53,983 nucleotides of DNA, taken from IMG/VR virus record IMGVR_UViG_3300027985_001102, positions 1 to 53,983 of that record. One strand, given 5' to 3'. The translations under genes were made by a program, and so were the position numbers. This DNA comes from a virus. Within the stretch, counting starts at the first letter, position 1. Every line of letters starts with the position of its first letter. Under the pieces are notes generated by a model, which saw nothing but the letters and a program-made list of their open reading frames with translations, was not told where the DNA came from and ran no database searches. Below, piece by piece: positions 23,146-31,115 of this stretch.

Positions 23146-24708
23146 ATGCGTAAAATCAGCAAGATCACCGTTCGCAACTACCGAGGAATCGAAGAGCTCG
23201 ACCTGGACGTTTCGCCAGCAGGAGCAATCGCCAAAGGACGTAACGGTGCAGGGAAAACCACCCTACTGAAGGCCGTGAAGGCGTGCTTGCTCGCTCAGGA
23301 TGTGGGCTCCGACGCAATTCGAAAGGGGGCTAACAAGTCCGAGATCCTGGTGGACATTGATGACCTGCAGGTTAGGAGGGTCATTACCGAAAAAGGGAGC
23401 CGTCTCGACGTCGGTAAGGGCGAATTCCTTGTCAAGGCACCCCAAACGTACCTGAAGGAGCTGTTGGGGACTTCGACCTTGGATCCGATGGATCTGCTCA
23501 TGTTGAAGGGCAAAGAGCGCCGAGCAAAGGTCCTTGCAGCCCTTCCAGTAACAGTGACAGTGGAGCAGCTCCGCAAGTGGTGGGACAAGTGTCCAGACAA
23601 CTACGACTGCAGTGGACATGGACTCGACGTGATCGCGACGGTGCGCGACATGGCCTACAGAAAGAGAACGGACACGAACAGGGTCGTAAAAGAAGCAGAG
23701 CAAGCCTTGCGTCAGGCTCGTCGGGTGGCCGAATCTATTGTGGCTCCGGACGCCGAACCCAACCTTGACCACTTGCAGAATGTGGCCGACGCCGCTCGAG
23801 CAGCGGCGACAGGGCTCCGGTCCAGGCATGCCGAGGCTGAGCGTCAGATCGAGGCTATGTCTGGCAATAGGTCCAAAGTGGAATCGCTTCGAGCCAAGGC
23901 GGATGCTATTCGCGCCGAGGCCAAACCCGTTGCTGAAGAAGAAATTGAACATGCGACCGAAGCGGTTCACGAGTCGCGCGATGCGGTGGCAAGGCTTCGC
24001 GCGCAGCTCGAGTCCGCCGAAATCACGCTACGCAATTGCGAGCGTGCTGCAATCGGGCTGCACGCGGAAAATGAGAGATACGAGTCGGCTATTGAGCAGG
24101 CTAGGGGGATTGAGCAACAAGCCGATGAGCTTGAGTCGGCCATTGAATCGGCGATGATCCGACCCGTCGCAGGGGTCGAGATTGCAGCTGCAGAGCTTGA
24201 AGCCCATACCGCACAAGACGCTCTCGCCCAAGCCAGAGCGGATGCCGCTCGGATCCGTGAGGCAAGTGCAGCCAAGAAGGTGCTGCTTCTCGCAGAGGAA
24301 AACGCGAGCAAGGCAAAAGGGGAGGCCGAAAGGCTTGACTCCATTGTCAAAGCGCTTACCAACGATGCGCCAGCCGAACTGCTTGCGGCCGCAGACGGGA
24401 TCCAAGGTCTCACCATCGATGGGGACGAGGTGCTCCTTGATGGGGTTCGGCTCGACGCTTTGTGCGGCGCGGAGCAGATCCGTTTCTGCGTTGAGGTCGC
24501 TCGACGCGCAAATGAAAAGTCAAAGATTCTGATCTGCGATGGTCTCGAACGGCTCGACCCTGAAGCTATGGACGTGTTTGTTCAGGAAGCAACTCGTGGT
24601 GGGTACCAGTTGCTTGCCACCCGTGTGGACAGGGGGGACGTGGTCATTGAAGCAATCGAATCTGGACCGGTCGAGTCGGAAGCTACAGAAGAAAGGGCGG
24701 TGGCGTGA
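23146..24708 (+). CDS. Rad50/SbcC-like SMC-type ATPase
   Basis: 520 residues. N-terminal KITVRNYRGIEELDLD and Walker A GRNGAGKT (31-38). A long charged coiled-coil region spans about 190-400 with no obvious zinc hook. C-terminal signature-like LCGAEQIRFCVEVA and Walker B ILICDGLERLD. The residue after the Walker B Asp is Gly, and a Glu comes two positions later, unlike the usual DE. It leads the recombination genes (nuclease, DNA-binding protein), so DNA-end processing is likely. ATG 23146 follows GAAAGGGA. Confidence 0.85.
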   Translation: MRKISKITVRNYRGIEELDLDVSPAGAIAKGRNGAGKTTLLKAVKACLLAQDVGSDAIRKGANKSEILVDIDDLQVRRVITEKGSRLDVGKGEFLVKAPQTYLKELLGTSTLDPMDLLMLKGKERRAKVLAALPVTVTVEQLRKWWDKCPDNYDCSGHGLDVIATVRDMAYRKRTDTNRVVKEAEQALRQARRVAESIVAPDAEPNLDHLQNVADAARAAATGLRSRHAEAERQIEAMSGNRSKVESLRAKADAIRAEAKPVAEEEIEHATEAVHESRDAVARLRAQLESAEITLRNCERAAIGLHAENERYESAIEQARGIEQQADELESAIESAMIRPVAGVEIAAAELEAHTAQDALAQARADAARIREASAAKKVLLLAEENASKAKGEAERLDSIVKALTNDAPAELLAAADGIQGLTIDGDEVLLDGVRLDALCGAEQIRFCVEVARRANEKSKILICDGLERLDPEAMDVFVQEATRGGYQLLATRVDRGDVVIEAIESGPVESEATEERAVA

Positions 24709-25598
24709 TGTCTGTCACCTTCCTGAAACGCATCACCATACCAGAGTACAATGCAATCGATGCGGTCAACTACTCAACGTTGAAGCACATTCTGAAGTCG
24801 CCGAGACACTTTCGACACGTTCGCACCGCGGGGACAGCACAGACCGAGGCGATGTCCCTCGGGTTGGCATGTCACAGCGCCACACTTGAGCCAGACAAGT
24901 TCGAATCAGACTACTCCGTGTGGAATCAACGCACCAAATCAGGACGAACATCGCCACGTAACGGTAAGTCGTGGGATCACTTCCTGCGATGCAACATAGG
25001 TAAAACTGTCATCACTGAGAAGCAGTACGAGATCGCCACCGTCATGCGTGACTCGGTTCGGTCAGACCCTACCTCAATGCAGTTTCTGGTCGCGGGGGAG
25101 GCGGAAGTCGCAATGGTTTGGGTCGACCCTATTACGGGTCTCCTGTGCAAGGGGAGAGTGGACTGGCTTGCCAGGATAGATCTGGAACCAGTGATTGTTG
25201 GTCTCAAGACCGCCGTTGAATCAGGGTTGGACGCATTCTCTAGGCAGTCCAATCGCCTGTTGTATCACCTACAGTGGGCCATGTACCGCGAGGGGTTCGT
25301 TGCGCTCACAGGAGAAATCCCGCGCGTCGTGGAAATCGCTGTCGAATCAAAGCCTCCACACGATCCGGTGGTCTACGAGATTGGACCAGACGTGATCGAA
25401 CCAGGTATTGTTCTGTTTCGTCAGGCCATGGGCGAGGTTGCGAAGTGCCGGCGGACCAATACGTGGCCAGGTCAAGGCCGAGGAGAGATCGTCTCGCTAA
25501 CGCTCCCATCCTGGGCAGCAGGGGTGCCGAGTGACGAGGATGTTTCCCTGGACATGACCGGAATCGACATGTCTGCGCTCGAAGGATTGGAGGCCTAA
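24708..25598 (+). CDS. RecE-like PD-(D/E)xK exonuclease
   Basis: 296 residues. Family features are LGLACHSATLEPDKF (His56), GEAEVAMVWVDPITGLLCKGRVDW (acidic residue near 132, Asp152), VIVGLKTAVESGLDAF (Lys167) and YHLQWAMY. This is the DUF3799/RecE C-terminal nuclease pattern. The usual core is D-x-K; here the residue two before Lys is Gly165 (codon GGT), a single base from GAT. If real, this should damage metal binding. The stop-start TGATG couples it to the ATPase gene. Confidence 0.82.
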   Translation: MSVTFLKRITIPEYNAIDAVNYSTLKHILKSPRHFRHVRTAGTAQTEAMSLGLACHSATLEPDKFESDYSVWNQRTKSGRTSPRNGKSWDHFLRCNIGKTVITEKQYEIATVMRDSVRSDPTSMQFLVAGEAEVAMVWVDPITGLLCKGRVDWLARIDLEPVIVGLKTAVESGLDAFSRQSNRLLYHLQWAMYREGFVALTGEIPRVVEIAVESKPPHDPVVYEIGPDVIEPGIVLFRQAMGEVAKCRRTNTWPGQGRGEIVSLTLPSWAAGVPSDEDVSLDMTGIDMSALEGLEA

Positions 25599-25600
25599 CA

Positions 25601-26260
25601 ATGGCACGCGTTCCACACATCTCAGAGCTATCACTCGATGTTATGTTTCCGGATAAGTTCCTGAAAGCAGCACACCTACAGGGACATACTCCGATTGTTA
25701 CGATCGAAAACATCAAGGTCGATATCGTCCCAATGTCAGGGGGAAAGAAGTCGGCAGCAACCATCATCACGTTCAAGAACAAGCAGAAGGAGTTCATTTG
25801 CAACAAAACGAACGGTTTTGCCATCGGTGTACTGCTCGGGTCACAGCGCCCAATCGATTGGATTGGAAAACGGATCCAGCTAACTGCAGACATAGAAGAT
25901 GACCGTAAAACACGTCAGGAAGTGCCATGTATTCGGGTACTTGGCAGCCCTGATGCCTCACCGGAACAAGCCGCCGAATACCGCCAGTGTTGGCGCGGGC
26001 AGCGGAAAGGGGGTGCGTTGTGCGCCAGGCTCAAGATGGCAGTGCAGCGAATGCTCACAGCTGGAAGAATCGCTCCGGTTGAGCCCGCTCCTGACGTCGT
26101 TGTTGATGATGATGACGGTCCGGAGATTGAGCCGATTCCAGAGGATGACTGGTCGGACGATGACATCCCGACGGATGCCCAGACGGAACCCAAAACGAGC
26201 GCACCCGCACAAGCGAGTGAGCAGATCGACGAAACCCACCTTTCACCAAGCGGGAAGTAA
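25601..26260 (+). CDS. Conserved phage DNA-binding-like protein with acidic tail
   Basis: 219 residues. Residues 12-115 match a widespread phage family (PDKFLKAAHLQGHTPIVTIENIK, FICNKTNGFAIGVLLG, DWIGKRIQLTADIE, VPCIRVLG). The C-terminal 60 residues are Asp/Glu-rich (VVVDDDDGPEIEPIPEDDW), as in single-stranded DNA-binding proteins. It follows the nuclease by 2 bases. A role in recombination or protecting single strands is inferred from context. Confidence 0.65.
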   Translation: MARVPHISELSLDVMFPDKFLKAAHLQGHTPIVTIENIKVDIVPMSGGKKSAATIITFKNKQKEFICNKTNGFAIGVLLGSQRPIDWIGKRIQLTADIEDDRKTRQEVPCIRVLGSPDASPEQAAEYRQCWRGQRKGGALCARLKMAVQRMLTAGRIAPVEPAPDVVVDDDDGPEIEPIPEDDWSDDDIPTDAQTEPKTSAPAQASEQIDETHLSPSGK

Positions 26261-26263
26261 GCC

Positions 26264-26329
26264 ATGGACCGGATTCTCATTCTCGACACAGCATGCGGAC
26301 CAATACTATCCGTTAGAGGTGGATCTTGA
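26264..26329 (+). CDS. Possible 21-residue peptide
   Basis: ATG 26264 with GGAAG upstream, reading MDRILILDTACGPILSVRGG and one more residue. Its stop overlaps the TTG start of the next gene (TTGA). It could be a coupled leader peptide; weak support. Confidence 0.3.
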   Translation: MDRILILDTACGPILSVRGGS

Positions 26330-26508
26330 ATCACACAGTAAGAAATGCATTTCGTGGATACCGAAAGACTGGCGGAAAGTTGTCCCTTCGAGCTTGGGTG
26401 CGTGATGCGCTGCCAGATGGGGATCGTGTCCGAACCTCATTTCGTGAATGGGCTGAAAGGAAAGGCATCCGAGCACGGACGCTGGCTCGGAGGGGAGCGA
26501 ATGCCTAG
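26326..26508 (+). CDS. Small basic protein
   Basis: 60 residues from TTG 26326 (GAGGTGG just upstream). Arg-rich, with SLRAWVRDALPDGDRVRTSF and a basic end (IRARTLARRGANA). Its end overlaps the start of the methylase gene. Function unknown. Confidence 0.45.
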   Translation: MNHTVRNAFRGYRKTGGKLSLRAWVRDALPDGDRVRTSFREWAERKGIRARTLARRGANA

Positions 26509-26976
26509 GGCCGTCCCCCCCCCCAGAAGCCCGCTACTTCGAAGCAGGACTACCAGACGGACCCAGCGTTCATCCGGGCCGTTGTGCGCCGCTGGGGGCC
26601 GTTGGCGTTCGATCTGGCCGCCCATGGGCGGAACACGCAGTGCGAGCGGTACTTCTCAAAGGAGCAGAACTCGCTGGTTCAGGACTGGGGCAGCATCGGC
26701 GGGAACCTGTGGCTCAACCCGCCGTTCGCCAATATCGATCCGTGGGCCGCCAAGTGTGCCCGGACGACGTTGCAACCTGGGTCTAGGATCCTTTTCCTGA
26801 CACCGGCAGCGGTGTCCACAAACTGGTTTGCCGATCACGTCTACGGCCGAGCTCGCGTGTTCGCGATTCGACCTCGGCTGGTTTTCGTGGGGCACATTAT
26901 TGGATTCCCCAAGGACATGATCCTGAGCGTCTACGGGGAACCGCCGGCGTTCTGCTTATGGAGGTGGGACCGATGA
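26501..26976 (+). pseudogene. Phage Dam-type DNA adenine methyltransferase, out of frame at C10 tract
   Basis: The coding part (KQDYQTDPAFIRAVVRRWGP, then LAFDLAAHGRNTQCERYF, LWLNPPFANIDPWAAKC with the catalytic NPPF, and LTPAAVSTNWF) matches phage N6-adenine methyltransferases. The natural start ATG 26501, preceded by GGAGGGG, is one base out of phase because of a run of ten C at 26515-26524; eleven (or eight) C would restore a protein of about 158 residues. An internal GTG at 26584 would lack the conserved N-terminus. The 3' end is intact and overlaps the next gene by ATGA, which supports a recent or reversible change. Confidence 0.75.
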
Positions 26977-27158
26977 GCGTTCAGACGATACCCGCCCGCG
27001 AGCTGGTCTGCGACCGATGCAAGCGCGGGATTGCCCACCCTGACGCGACGTTTATAGCAAGCGCACGCCAGGACGTGGATGACTTGCTGTCTGAGATAGA
27101 CAGGCTGACTGCGGAACTGGCACGAGTGAGCACGATCGCAACGAAGCTACTCGGGTGA
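26973..27158 (+). CDS. Small protein with CxxC and coiled coil
   Basis: 61 residues. LVCDRCKRGIAH offers zinc ligands; the C-terminus is a leucine-rich coiled coil (VDDLLSEIDRLTAELARV). ATGA overlap with the methylase gene. Function unknown. Confidence 0.6.
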   Translation: MSVQTIPARELVCDRCKRGIAHPDATFIASARQDVDDLLSEIDRLTAELARVSTIATKLLG

Positions 27159-27171
27159 GAAAGGTGGGAGC

Positions 27172-27435
27172 GTGTACAAAACAATTGAGGAAGCAGCCAA
27201 GGAGCTGAGGATGTCCCCCGACGCGCTTCGGCGTCGATGCGCTCGAGCGGCGCGCAAGATCGGGAGAGACATCACCGCGCAGCTGGGAGACGGCGTAGTT
27301 GCTGTGAAATTTGGCAGGAGTTGGCGTGTCAGATTCGGGTCGGGTAACCTCTCAGGAGCATGTCCGACCGCTCAGAGGAGATCCCATGAGCGTTCGCAAA
27401 ACAAAGAAGAACGGCAAGCCCATCCTGCTCATTGA
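27172..27435 (+). CDS. Excisionase-like HTH protein
   Basis: 87 residues from GTG 27172 with GGTGGGAG upstream. YKTIEEAAKELRMSPDALRRRC (2-23) is a MerR/Xis-type helix-turn-helix, followed by the wing VAVKFGRSWRVRFG. The last 17 codons overlap the integrase gene. The position directly before int fits a recombination directionality factor, though any small HTH regulator is possible. Confidence 0.65.
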   Translation: MYKTIEEAAKELRMSPDALRRRCARAARKIGRDITAQLGDGVVAVKFGRSWRVRFGSGNLSGACPTAQRRSHERSQNKEERQAHPAH

Positions 27436-28468
27436 CTTTCGATACACAGACCCAACCGGAACACCGAGACGGTTTCGCAAGGTGGCCGACGTGCAGACCA
27501 TGGCCGCTGCCAAGGCAGAGGAGCAACGTTTGCGGATGCACGCCGCCGAGACAGGTGAGCCATATTCGGTTAGTGGGAGCAAGTGTCCAACGTTCGCCGA
27601 ATTCATCGCTGGACAGTGGCAGAATTGGACCCGTACACACCACAAACCCAGCACGCGCGAGAGGTACCAAGCGCTACTCGATCAAGGCGTGCTGTCCGCA
27701 TTTGGAGCCTATCAACTGGACGAGATAGACGCTGCTGCTGTAACCGAATACGCGGCCTATCTGACAGCCGACAACGTTCAGGCATGGCCCCATGTTTCTT
27801 TCGTCTCTTCTGTTCTTCGTGCCGCTGTAGCTCTCGGCGTGCTCGCAGAGATGCCTCGATTACCACCATCGCGAAGGAAGAAACGCAAGCTGCCTAGCTG
27901 CCCAGACCACGACGAGATCGTTACGATGCTCTCATTCGCTCGATCATGGGTGAGGCTTGCGATTGCGCTTGCTGCCTACGCTGGGTTGCGTTCCGGAGAA
28001 GTACGAGCGCTCGAAGTGGCTGACATTGACCTGAAGCATGGAATCATTCTTGTGCGACGATCGCTTAGCGCCGATCAGGTCACGACCACGAAGGGCGACG
28101 AGGAGCGTGTGGTCCCAATAGCGCCGGAGCTCGACATACTTCTGCGGGCGTCGATCAAGGGGAAGCGTGCCAAGGATCGAATCGTGGTGATGCGCGACGG
28201 ATCGACCCCATCGAGGCAAAAGATCTGGTCGAGGGTGGATCGGCTACAGCAACGCCACGGGCTGCGACACCGATCGTTCCATTCGATCCGACACTTTTTC
28301 TGTACGTCGCTCTTGCAGCGAGGAGCGGACATAGAGCTCGTTCGCACCGTGGCAGGTCACCAGGATATCGAGACGACCTGGCAGTACCTGCACAGCAACA
28401 ACGAGGATGCTCGCGTTGTGATGTCGAGGCCCTATACGGGCCCTGTCCTTGTGTCCGGTTCGAAGTAG
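27386..28468 (+). CDS. int: Tyrosine-family phage integrase
   Basis: 360 residues from ATG 27386 (AGAGGAG upstream). N-terminal arm-binding type beta segment (PILLIDFRYTDPTGTPRRF), core-binding SAM-like domain (about 68-160) and the catalytic domain with Arg202 (AGLRSGEVRALE), Lys about 236, His299 and Arg302 (HSIRHFF), His325 (GHQDIETT) and nucleophile Tyr334 (WQYLHS). It shows that the phage integrates site-specifically, not by Mu-type transposition. Confidence 0.95.
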   Translation: MSVRKTKKNGKPILLIDFRYTDPTGTPRRFRKVADVQTMAAAKAEEQRLRMHAAETGEPYSVSGSKCPTFAEFIAGQWQNWTRTHHKPSTRERYQALLDQGVLSAFGAYQLDEIDAAAVTEYAAYLTADNVQAWPHVSFVSSVLRAAVALGVLAEMPRLPPSRRKKRKLPSCPDHDEIVTMLSFARSWVRLAIALAAYAGLRSGEVRALEVADIDLKHGIILVRRSLSADQVTTTKGDEERVVPIAPELDILLRASIKGKRAKDRIVVMRDGSTPSRQKIWSRVDRLQQRHGLRHRSFHSIRHFFCTSLLQRGADIELVRTVAGHQDIETTWQYLHSNNEDARVVMSRPYTGPVLVSGSK

Positions 28469-28711
28469 CCTACAAAACAAGGCGTATTCGCGTCATCTGT
28501 CGGGGAAGGGGGATTTGAAGTGGAGGATTCAGCACACGCGGTCAGACATGCTGTTTCCAACGAATTCGCCACTTTATCCCACACAACTGAACGGACGCGC
28601 ACGGACGCGACCGGACACTAAAGGGCCCACCGTGGGCCCTACCTGGGCCCTACCCTTGTGCCTACAGAAGTCCAACATTACTCTTGGCACGTCTCGTGCG
28701 AAGGATGTGGC
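28469..28711. other. Gap after int: candidate attP region with GGGCCC hairpin
   Basis: The gap of 243 bases has no convincing gene. It contains a perfect inverted repeat GGGCCCAC/GTGGGCCC (about 28622-28638) followed by another TGGGCCCTA copy, and repeated ACGGACGCG motifs at 28590-28610. Phage attachment sites usually flank int, so attP may lie here; no tRNA 3' end is recognisable in it. The end of the gap carries AAGGA before the next gene. Confidence 0.4.
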
Positions 28712-28993
28712 ATGCCCAAATCCGACGAAATCGCTCGCCGTCTACGCGACCGACGGCAGGCAGGTGAACACGGCTCCCCTTCGGCGCTAGGCGTGGCGCT
28801 GGGCGCGTGTCTCCGGTCCGGTGATAGGCTCCTAGTACTGGCAGCGACGGAGCGGATACAGGAGGCGCTGCGGGGGAGGACGCGCACAGCAGCAGCAGCA
28901 GCGCTGGGGGTGTCGTACCGCTCGCTTGCCCGATGGCTGGCCGACTACCCTGACATAGTTGCGGACGACTATGACTCGGATGTCATAGTGTAG
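28712..28993 (+). CDS. Fis-like helix-turn-helix regulator B
   Basis: 93 residues. TAAAAALGVSYRSLARWLAD (about 58-77) is a Fis-type HTH. SALGVALGACLRSGDRLLVL aligns with the protein at 10439, so the two are paralogues sharing an N-terminal motif and HTH. AAGGA lies 8 bases before the ATG. It precedes a control region and the small-gene operon, which it may regulate. Acidic C-terminus. Confidence 0.65.
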   Translation: MPKSDEIARRLRDRRQAGEHGSPSALGVALGACLRSGDRLLVLAATERIQEALRGRTRTAAAAALGVSYRSLARWLADYPDIVADDYDSDVIV

Positions 28994-29181
28994 CATGTCT
29001 TGGTTTATAGAGTTTATAGCGTGTTCAGCGCTGTTCAGTATGACTCACGTGACAGCGTGAGCGTAGGATTGGATGGGGCTGTGATAGTAATTACGAGCAC
29101 TTACGAACATGACTCGCGTGGCATATCATGTGCATTGACTTAGGTCACGCCGCAAGGGGCGGCCCAATTGAAGGAGACACA
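28994..29181 (+). promoter_or_regulatory. Leader/control region of the small-gene operon
   Basis: Contains CTCACG/CGTGAG (29044-29049/29056-29061), ACATGA/TCATGT (29107-29112/29126-29131) and a GCCGC/GCGGC hairpin (29149-29163), ending in AAGGAG before the ATG at 29182. TATAG occurs twice at 29006-29022. No clear -35/-10 pair can be assigned, and no gene is seen. Confidence 0.45.
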
Positions 29182-29457
29182 ATGGAAACTACAATCACAA
29201 CAGTCGCAACGTCAGTGGCAATCTGGTGGGACACGCAGGACCCTCAGTCCGAGGGATGGACGTGGCGCGTGTGGTACTCCGCCGGCGATGGGTACTACGA
29301 TTCTGACTCCGGCCAAGTCGACGCCCCCCGTGACGCAGAGCTCGCGGATCTACTCGAGCTGGTAGCAGCAGACACAGTTGTGGATCTTGGTCCGTACGCG
29401 GACGCAGACGCGTACGGACCAAACAGAAACGCTGAAGGGTGGGAAGCGGGCAAGTAG
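29182..29457 (+). CDS. Unknown protein, first of the small-gene operon
   Basis: 91 residues, acidic and aromatic (VAIWWDTQDPQSEGWTWRVW, then YYDSDSGQVDAP, DADAYGPNRNAEGWE). The strong AAGGAG ribosome site fits high early expression. Acidic Trp-rich proteins of this size are often DNA mimics or host inhibitors, but that is speculation; no family recognised. Confidence 0.65.
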   Translation: METTITTVATSVAIWWDTQDPQSEGWTWRVWYSAGDGYYDSDSGQVDAPRDAELADLLELVAADTVVDLGPYADADAYGPNRNAEGWEAGK

Positions 29458-29476
29458 CCACCACGAGCTGAAACAC

Positions 29477-29495
29477 CGGACGGTACCACCGTCCG
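29477..29495 (+). other. Intercistronic hairpin
   Basis: CGGACGGT (29477-29484) and ACCGTCCG (29488-29495) form a perfect 8-bp stem with a 3-base loop between two genes. No U-run follows, so mRNA processing or stabilisation is more likely than termination. Confidence 0.5.
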
Positions 29496-29511
29496 TGAAA
29501 GGCTGGATAGA

Positions 29512-29748
29512 ATGAACTCTGACATCGAAAACACCAATCTGGAGATCCTAGCAGAAGCTGCAACATACGTTGCGGTTGCTGGCGATCAGATGCCCGTCGA
29601 GATTCGTCTTGACGGGCATACATTCCAGCCTCCTGCGGATCGTAAGGTCCACGTCGTCCAGGGGAACCGTGGGCAACCCCCCACGGAATGGACCGGCCCC
29701 CTACGCCTGTGGCACGACGCCGTCAAGAAGGCGGCGTCAAAACTCTAG
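29512..29748 (+). CDS. Unknown small protein
   Basis: 78 residues, start ATG 29512 with GAAAGG upstream. Contains QMPVEIRLDGHTFQPPADRK and a basic C-terminus (HDAVKKAASKL). Not recognised. Confidence 0.6.
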   Translation: MNSDIENTNLEILAEAATYVAVAGDQMPVEIRLDGHTFQPPADRKVHVVQGNRGQPPTEWTGPLRLWHDAVKKAASKL

Positions 29749-29765
29749 CCAGTGGAAGAGGTACG

Positions 29766-30263
29766 ATGATCGTCCCCGCCGAATTCCGGAGACTGCTTGC
29801 GGGTGCGTACGGAGACGTACGTGCTCGCCTCGAGTGGACCGATGACGGTCGCCTGACCTGGGAGGGTCACGGCACGATGTCGCGAGCTCAGACCGATCGC
29901 TGGATCGCCATGTGGTGGCGATTCGTCGAGCACAAAGGAGAGCTCCGCTATCGCTCCGAGTGCGTCTGCTCCGCGAGGAGAGCGCACGATGGTGAAAGGT
30001 ATTGGCTGCGCGCCTATACCCCCGATGGCTGGCCCCCTATACCTCCCCCTGTGCTGGCATTGCTCGAAGCTCAGCTCACGCATAGGCACTCGCGTGAGTG
30101 GGCAGAGGATACTCTACGGTGGGTCGCACGCGCGGAGGCGGATCCCCAGTGCCAGGAATTGGATCGCCGTAGCAGAGGCCGCGCCTGCGCGCGGTGGGAC
30201 GAGCGCGACGAAGCGCTCGCGGTGCTCGGCACCACGCTGACAGAGAGGCAGGGGGCGCTATGA
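29766..30263 (+). CDS. Unknown protein
   Basis: 165 residues from ATG 29766 (AGAGG upstream). Trp-rich central part (WIAMWWRFVEHKGELRY), CVCSARRAHDGERYW and a charged helical C-terminus. Overlaps the next gene by ATGA. Not recognised. Confidence 0.6.
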   Translation: MIVPAEFRRLLAGAYGDVRARLEWTDDGRLTWEGHGTMSRAQTDRWIAMWWRFVEHKGELRYRSECVCSARRAHDGERYWLRAYTPDGWPPIPPPVLALLEAQLTHRHSREWAEDTLRWVARAEADPQCQELDRRSRGRACARWDERDEALAVLGTTLTERQGAL

Positions 30264-30535
30264 ACATCGATACACTGACCCGCCTATTGCTCTTGGTCCG
30301 GCCTGAAACCTATCGCCGCCACGGCTGGCGCGGCACGTCTGGCGCGTATGTCGGACTGCATGCCATTATGGGGTCTGCATATGACCATAACGGCCTAGCG
30401 GGCTCTGGATCTGTGGAGGTGACCGTCCGCCGGCCTAACGACCCGGAAGGTTGGCACAACCCAGCGTTCGTGGCACCACGGAATTCGCCGGTCTACCGGA
30501 GAATGGTCCGAGAGTGGGAGCGGAGGCATCCCTAG
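30260..30535 (+). CDS. Unknown small protein
   Basis: 91 residues. Begins MNIDTLTRLLLLVRPETYRR; Gly-rich middle (GTSGAYVGLHAIMGSAYDHN); basic C-terminus. ATGA overlap with the previous gene. Confidence 0.6.
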   Translation: MNIDTLTRLLLLVRPETYRRHGWRGTSGAYVGLHAIMGSAYDHNGLAGSGSVEVTVRRPNDPEGWHNPAFVAPRNSPVYRRMVREWERRHP

Positions 30536-30556
30536 GCAGGAAACTGGCTCATTGGT

Positions 30557-30582
30557 GCCCCGTAGCCCTCGCGGTTCGGGGC
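30557..30582 (+). other. GCCCCG/CGGGGC hairpin in intergenic gap
   Basis: A 6-bp perfect stem with a 14-base loop containing CGCGGTT. The stem and part of the loop resemble the minihelix at 23053. It is followed by GGAGA and the next start codon, so it could influence translation or RNA stability. Confidence 0.35.
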
Positions 30583-30603
30583 TTGAGGCCGTAGGAGACA
30601 AAA

Positions 30604-30834
30604 ATGAAAATGTATACACTCTTGAAAGACCAGGGCCAGGTCGTGGAAGTCAGCTACGGGTATGGAGGCGACGGCACTGCCTACCGTCGTCGCCACGACA
30701 GGTCTGATGGATCGACCACCTGGGAGGTGGGGGATCTCGATTGGGACCTCGAGCCGGAGGGCGTCAGCACAGAGCGTATCCCGTGCGTGATTGAATGGGT
30801 CCCCTGTGATCCTCCAGCGGAGGAGGCGGAATGA
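30604..30834 (+). CDS. Unknown small acidic protein
   Basis: 76 residues, MKMYTLLKDQGQVVEVSYGY, then an acidic part (WEVGDLDWDLEPEGVSTERI) and CVIEWVPCDPP. The start has GGAGA upstream. ATGA overlap with the next gene. No family recognised. Confidence 0.6.
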   Translation: MKMYTLLKDQGQVVEVSYGYGGDGTAYRRRHDRSDGSTTWEVGDLDWDLEPEGVSTERIPCVIEWVPCDPPAEEAE

Positions 30835-31115
30835 ACACCCCGTACGAGGTAGTCGTCGCCCCCGGCTGTCACGACAGGCCGATCGCGCCTGTCATCTCGC
30901 GCCATCGCACCCTACGCGGTGCCGTGCGCTCGGCACGCAGGTCTGACCGACTGCAGGTCGAACCCGCTACGAGCTCGGTGTGCCTGTACCGCGCGAAATC
31001 GCGCCAACCGACCCAGCATGGCTACGGCGCCTATGGCGGGCCGGACACGCGGCCGCTGGCCGTGTGCTACGCGGAAGCAGAGGCGGCGGAAGCGGCGTGG
31101 AGGAACGAGCAATGA
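30831..31115 (+). CDS. Unknown small protein
   Basis: 94 residues. Arg-rich centre (RGAVRSARRSDRLQ), then YGAYGGPDTRPLAVCYAEAE. Coupled by ATGA overlaps at both ends. Not recognised. Confidence 0.55.
   Translation: MNTPYEVVVAPGCHDRPIAPVISRHRTLRGAVRSARRSDRLQVEPATSSVCLYRAKSRQPTQHGYGAYGGPDTRPLAVCYAEAEAAEAAWRNEQ

Noticed and set aside
26345-26800. 151-codon ORF starting before the methylase
   Set aside because: It is the frame forced by the C10 tract; after the tract it is a low-complexity Arg/Ser/Pro shadow of the methylase.
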